DNA from: an uncultured Shewanella sp.
GTDB lineage: Bacteria; Pseudomonadota; Gammaproteobacteria; Enterobacterales; Shewanellaceae
DNA length: 64,000 bases
Reading direction: 5' to 3'
Assembly (NCBI RefSeq): GCF_947501665.1
Contig: NZ_CANMWS010000008.1
Span: 62,001 to 126,000 of the forward strand
The translations under genes were made by a program, and so were the position numbers. How positions within the stretch are numbered: the stretch's first letter is position 1; every line of letters begins with the position of its first letter. The notes beneath the pieces are model-generated. The model saw only the letters and a list, made by a program, of their open reading frames with translations, made no database searches and had not been told where the DNA came from. Positions 63,104-64,000 of this stretch are shown in pieces.

Positions 63104-64000
63104 TTATCTCAGCGGATAATGCTGCTCATCGGCCCAATAGTAATCTTTATCGGTAAATTTGGGTGCAGCTTTAGGATCCGCTTTTTGAGTCAGCTGATCG
63201 AGGGGCAAACGGGGAAAGGCTAAATCACCAATGCTTAATTGCGCCCGCACACTAAAGTGGGGCTGAAATGTCTCAATACGAGTACCAAAACGCTCGAACA
63301 GCCCGATATTGAGTTCAGAATTTTCCTTGGGTACCTTAAGGTTAAAACTCATTAAATATAATTTACCTTCAATGGTGTCAATGGTTTCAATTATTGGACT
63401 ATTGGTTTTCGCTTGTTGAATAATCTCTATGGTAGGTATAGGTTCTGAACGAGTCGTTCGAGTGATCATCTTCGTGCCTTTTTTAATGGCTTGGCGGGCA
63501 AAAAAGCGTAAGTTCACTTGCTCAGCATTCAGTAACTGCAACAAGTTACTGCGCACTAAAATACCGTGGGTAACGCCCCGCTGCTTAAATTTGGCGATGG
63601 CCTCGGGCGGGAATTTAATTTTATCGATGGAGTAAGTGCTGATGGACAGCGACATCACAAGATTAATCAGCTGCGTAAAGGCCTCTTGAGGCTCTTGCAG
63701 CTTGGCATAACTGCCATTGGTCGCCGGCTCGTCACCAAAGGGGCCATTTTTTAGCCACGTCTCTATAGGGGTGTCTTTAAAATAGTAGTACAGCAGGCCC
63801 CCTGCTACCGCGATGCCTATACCGAGCCACGCAATGGGGCCAAAGCCTAAAAAGCCACTGCCTGTAAAGAAAGTAGAGGCAATACTGGTCATGGCCGTGC
63901 CCACCGCCACCATGCCCATGGCCATGGCTGCGTCATTATCTTGCTTACCAATTAAGCGCACTGTATCCCACACCGCAATGCCCGCGGTAAGCATACCGGC
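63104..64000 (-). CDS. C-terminal part of a BTH_I2691/VasX-like T6SS effector (partial)
   Basis: The frame is open to the end of the window (AGMLTAGIAVWDTVRL...), so the N-terminus lies outside; 298 codons are visible. Two membrane segments are seen: AMAMGMVAVGTAMTSIASTF and FGPIAWLGIGIAVAGGLLYY. They are followed by FKDTPIETWLKNGPFG and a soluble C-terminal domain (FTQLINLVMSLSISTYSIDK; SELNIGLFERFGTRIETFQP). I recognise this as the end of a large type VI effector of the BTH_I2691 family, pore-forming like VasX; this is from memory. It is followed by two DUF6708-type genes, PAAR and Rhs. Confidence 0.65.
   Translation of the reverse strand, partial: AGMLTAGIAVWDTVRLIGKQDNDAAMAMGMVAVGTAMTSIASTFFTGSGFLGFGPIAWLGIGIAVAGGLLYYYFKDTPIETWLKNGPFGDEPATNGSYAKLQEPQEAFTQLINLVMSLSISTYSIDKIKFPPEAIAKFKQRGVTHGILVRSNLLQLLNAEQVNLRFFARQAIKKGTKMITRTTRSEPIPTIEIIQQAKTNSPIIETIDTIEGKLYLMSFNLKVPKENSELNIGLFERFGTRIETFQPHFSVRAQLSIGDLAFPRLPLDQLTQKADPKAAPKFTDKDYYWADEQHYPLR

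Noticed and set aside
55870..64000. Calling the region a complete type VI secretion locus
   Set aside because: No Tss, VgrG or Hcp genes are visible; only accessory and effector-type genes are present.
1..64000. CRISPR arrays, tRNA or rRNA genes, prophage integrase or attachment sites
   Set aside because: None was seen on reading both strands. tRNA absence was judged by eye and should be confirmed with a tRNA search.

Overview
The window looks like chromosomal DNA of a marine gammaproteobacterium of the Shewanella type. This is inference from gene content: the order metK / tkt-epd-pgk-fba, a Shewanella-like DUF3069-type and DUF4447-type protein, queG, an exported M13 peptidase, and an AT-rich base composition. 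No rRNA, tRNA or CRISPR array was seen.

Layout. 1-2.6 kb: the 3' end of a glycerol-3-phosphate transporter, then a META-domain lipoprotein and three unrelated GNAT acetyltransferases. 2.6-10.6 kb: central metabolism. metK runs leftward from a MetJ-type operator; after a 1.1 kb gap, tkt, epd, pgk and fba run rightward (pentose phosphate, PLP precursor and glycolysis). 10.4-14.4 kb: an old tandem duplication. The 3' end of fba, its terminator and a convergent gene for a secreted calcium-binding protein are present twice. The first gene carries a chymotrypsin-fold protease and the second an unrelated N-terminus, while their C-terminal TSP3/RTX modules match. The second fba end is a broken pseudogene. 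14.7-24 kb: queG, a His-rich periplasmic protein followed by a czcCBA-type metal efflux operon, a PAP2 phosphatase, a cupin and a DUF3069-type protein.

24-40 kb: malic enzyme, yehS, an O-methyltransferase, an unorthodox Nramp-family transporter, a TonB-dependent receptor, a GST, a glycerophosphodiesterase, and then a three-gene leftward cluster (exported RelA/SpoT-like protein, SUKH-like protein, HTH protein). M13 peptidase and rsuA follow. 40-55 kb: mostly lineage-specific exported proteins, mrcB, hrpB, a tight operon (small peptide, polytopic membrane protein, HTH protein), a LysR/aldehyde dehydrogenase pair and a prolyl-4-hydroxylase-like oxygenase. Small non-autonomous inverted-repeat elements (MITE-like) lie between these genes. 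One family has two copies here, each flanked by its own 4-bp target duplication.

55.8-64 kb: a leftward type VI secretion accessory island. It holds the C-terminus of a BTH_I2691/VasX-like effector (cut by the window edge), two paralogous two-TM proteins of DUF6708 type, a PAAR spike protein and a large Rhs protein that ends before the usual DPxG core end and toxin. The second DUF6708-type gene is split by a third MITE-like element. No T6SS structural genes are in view.

The most interesting items are the exported RelA/SpoT-like protein next to a SUKH-family protein, the domain-swapped duplication beside fba, the MITE families, and the decaying T6SS effector island.
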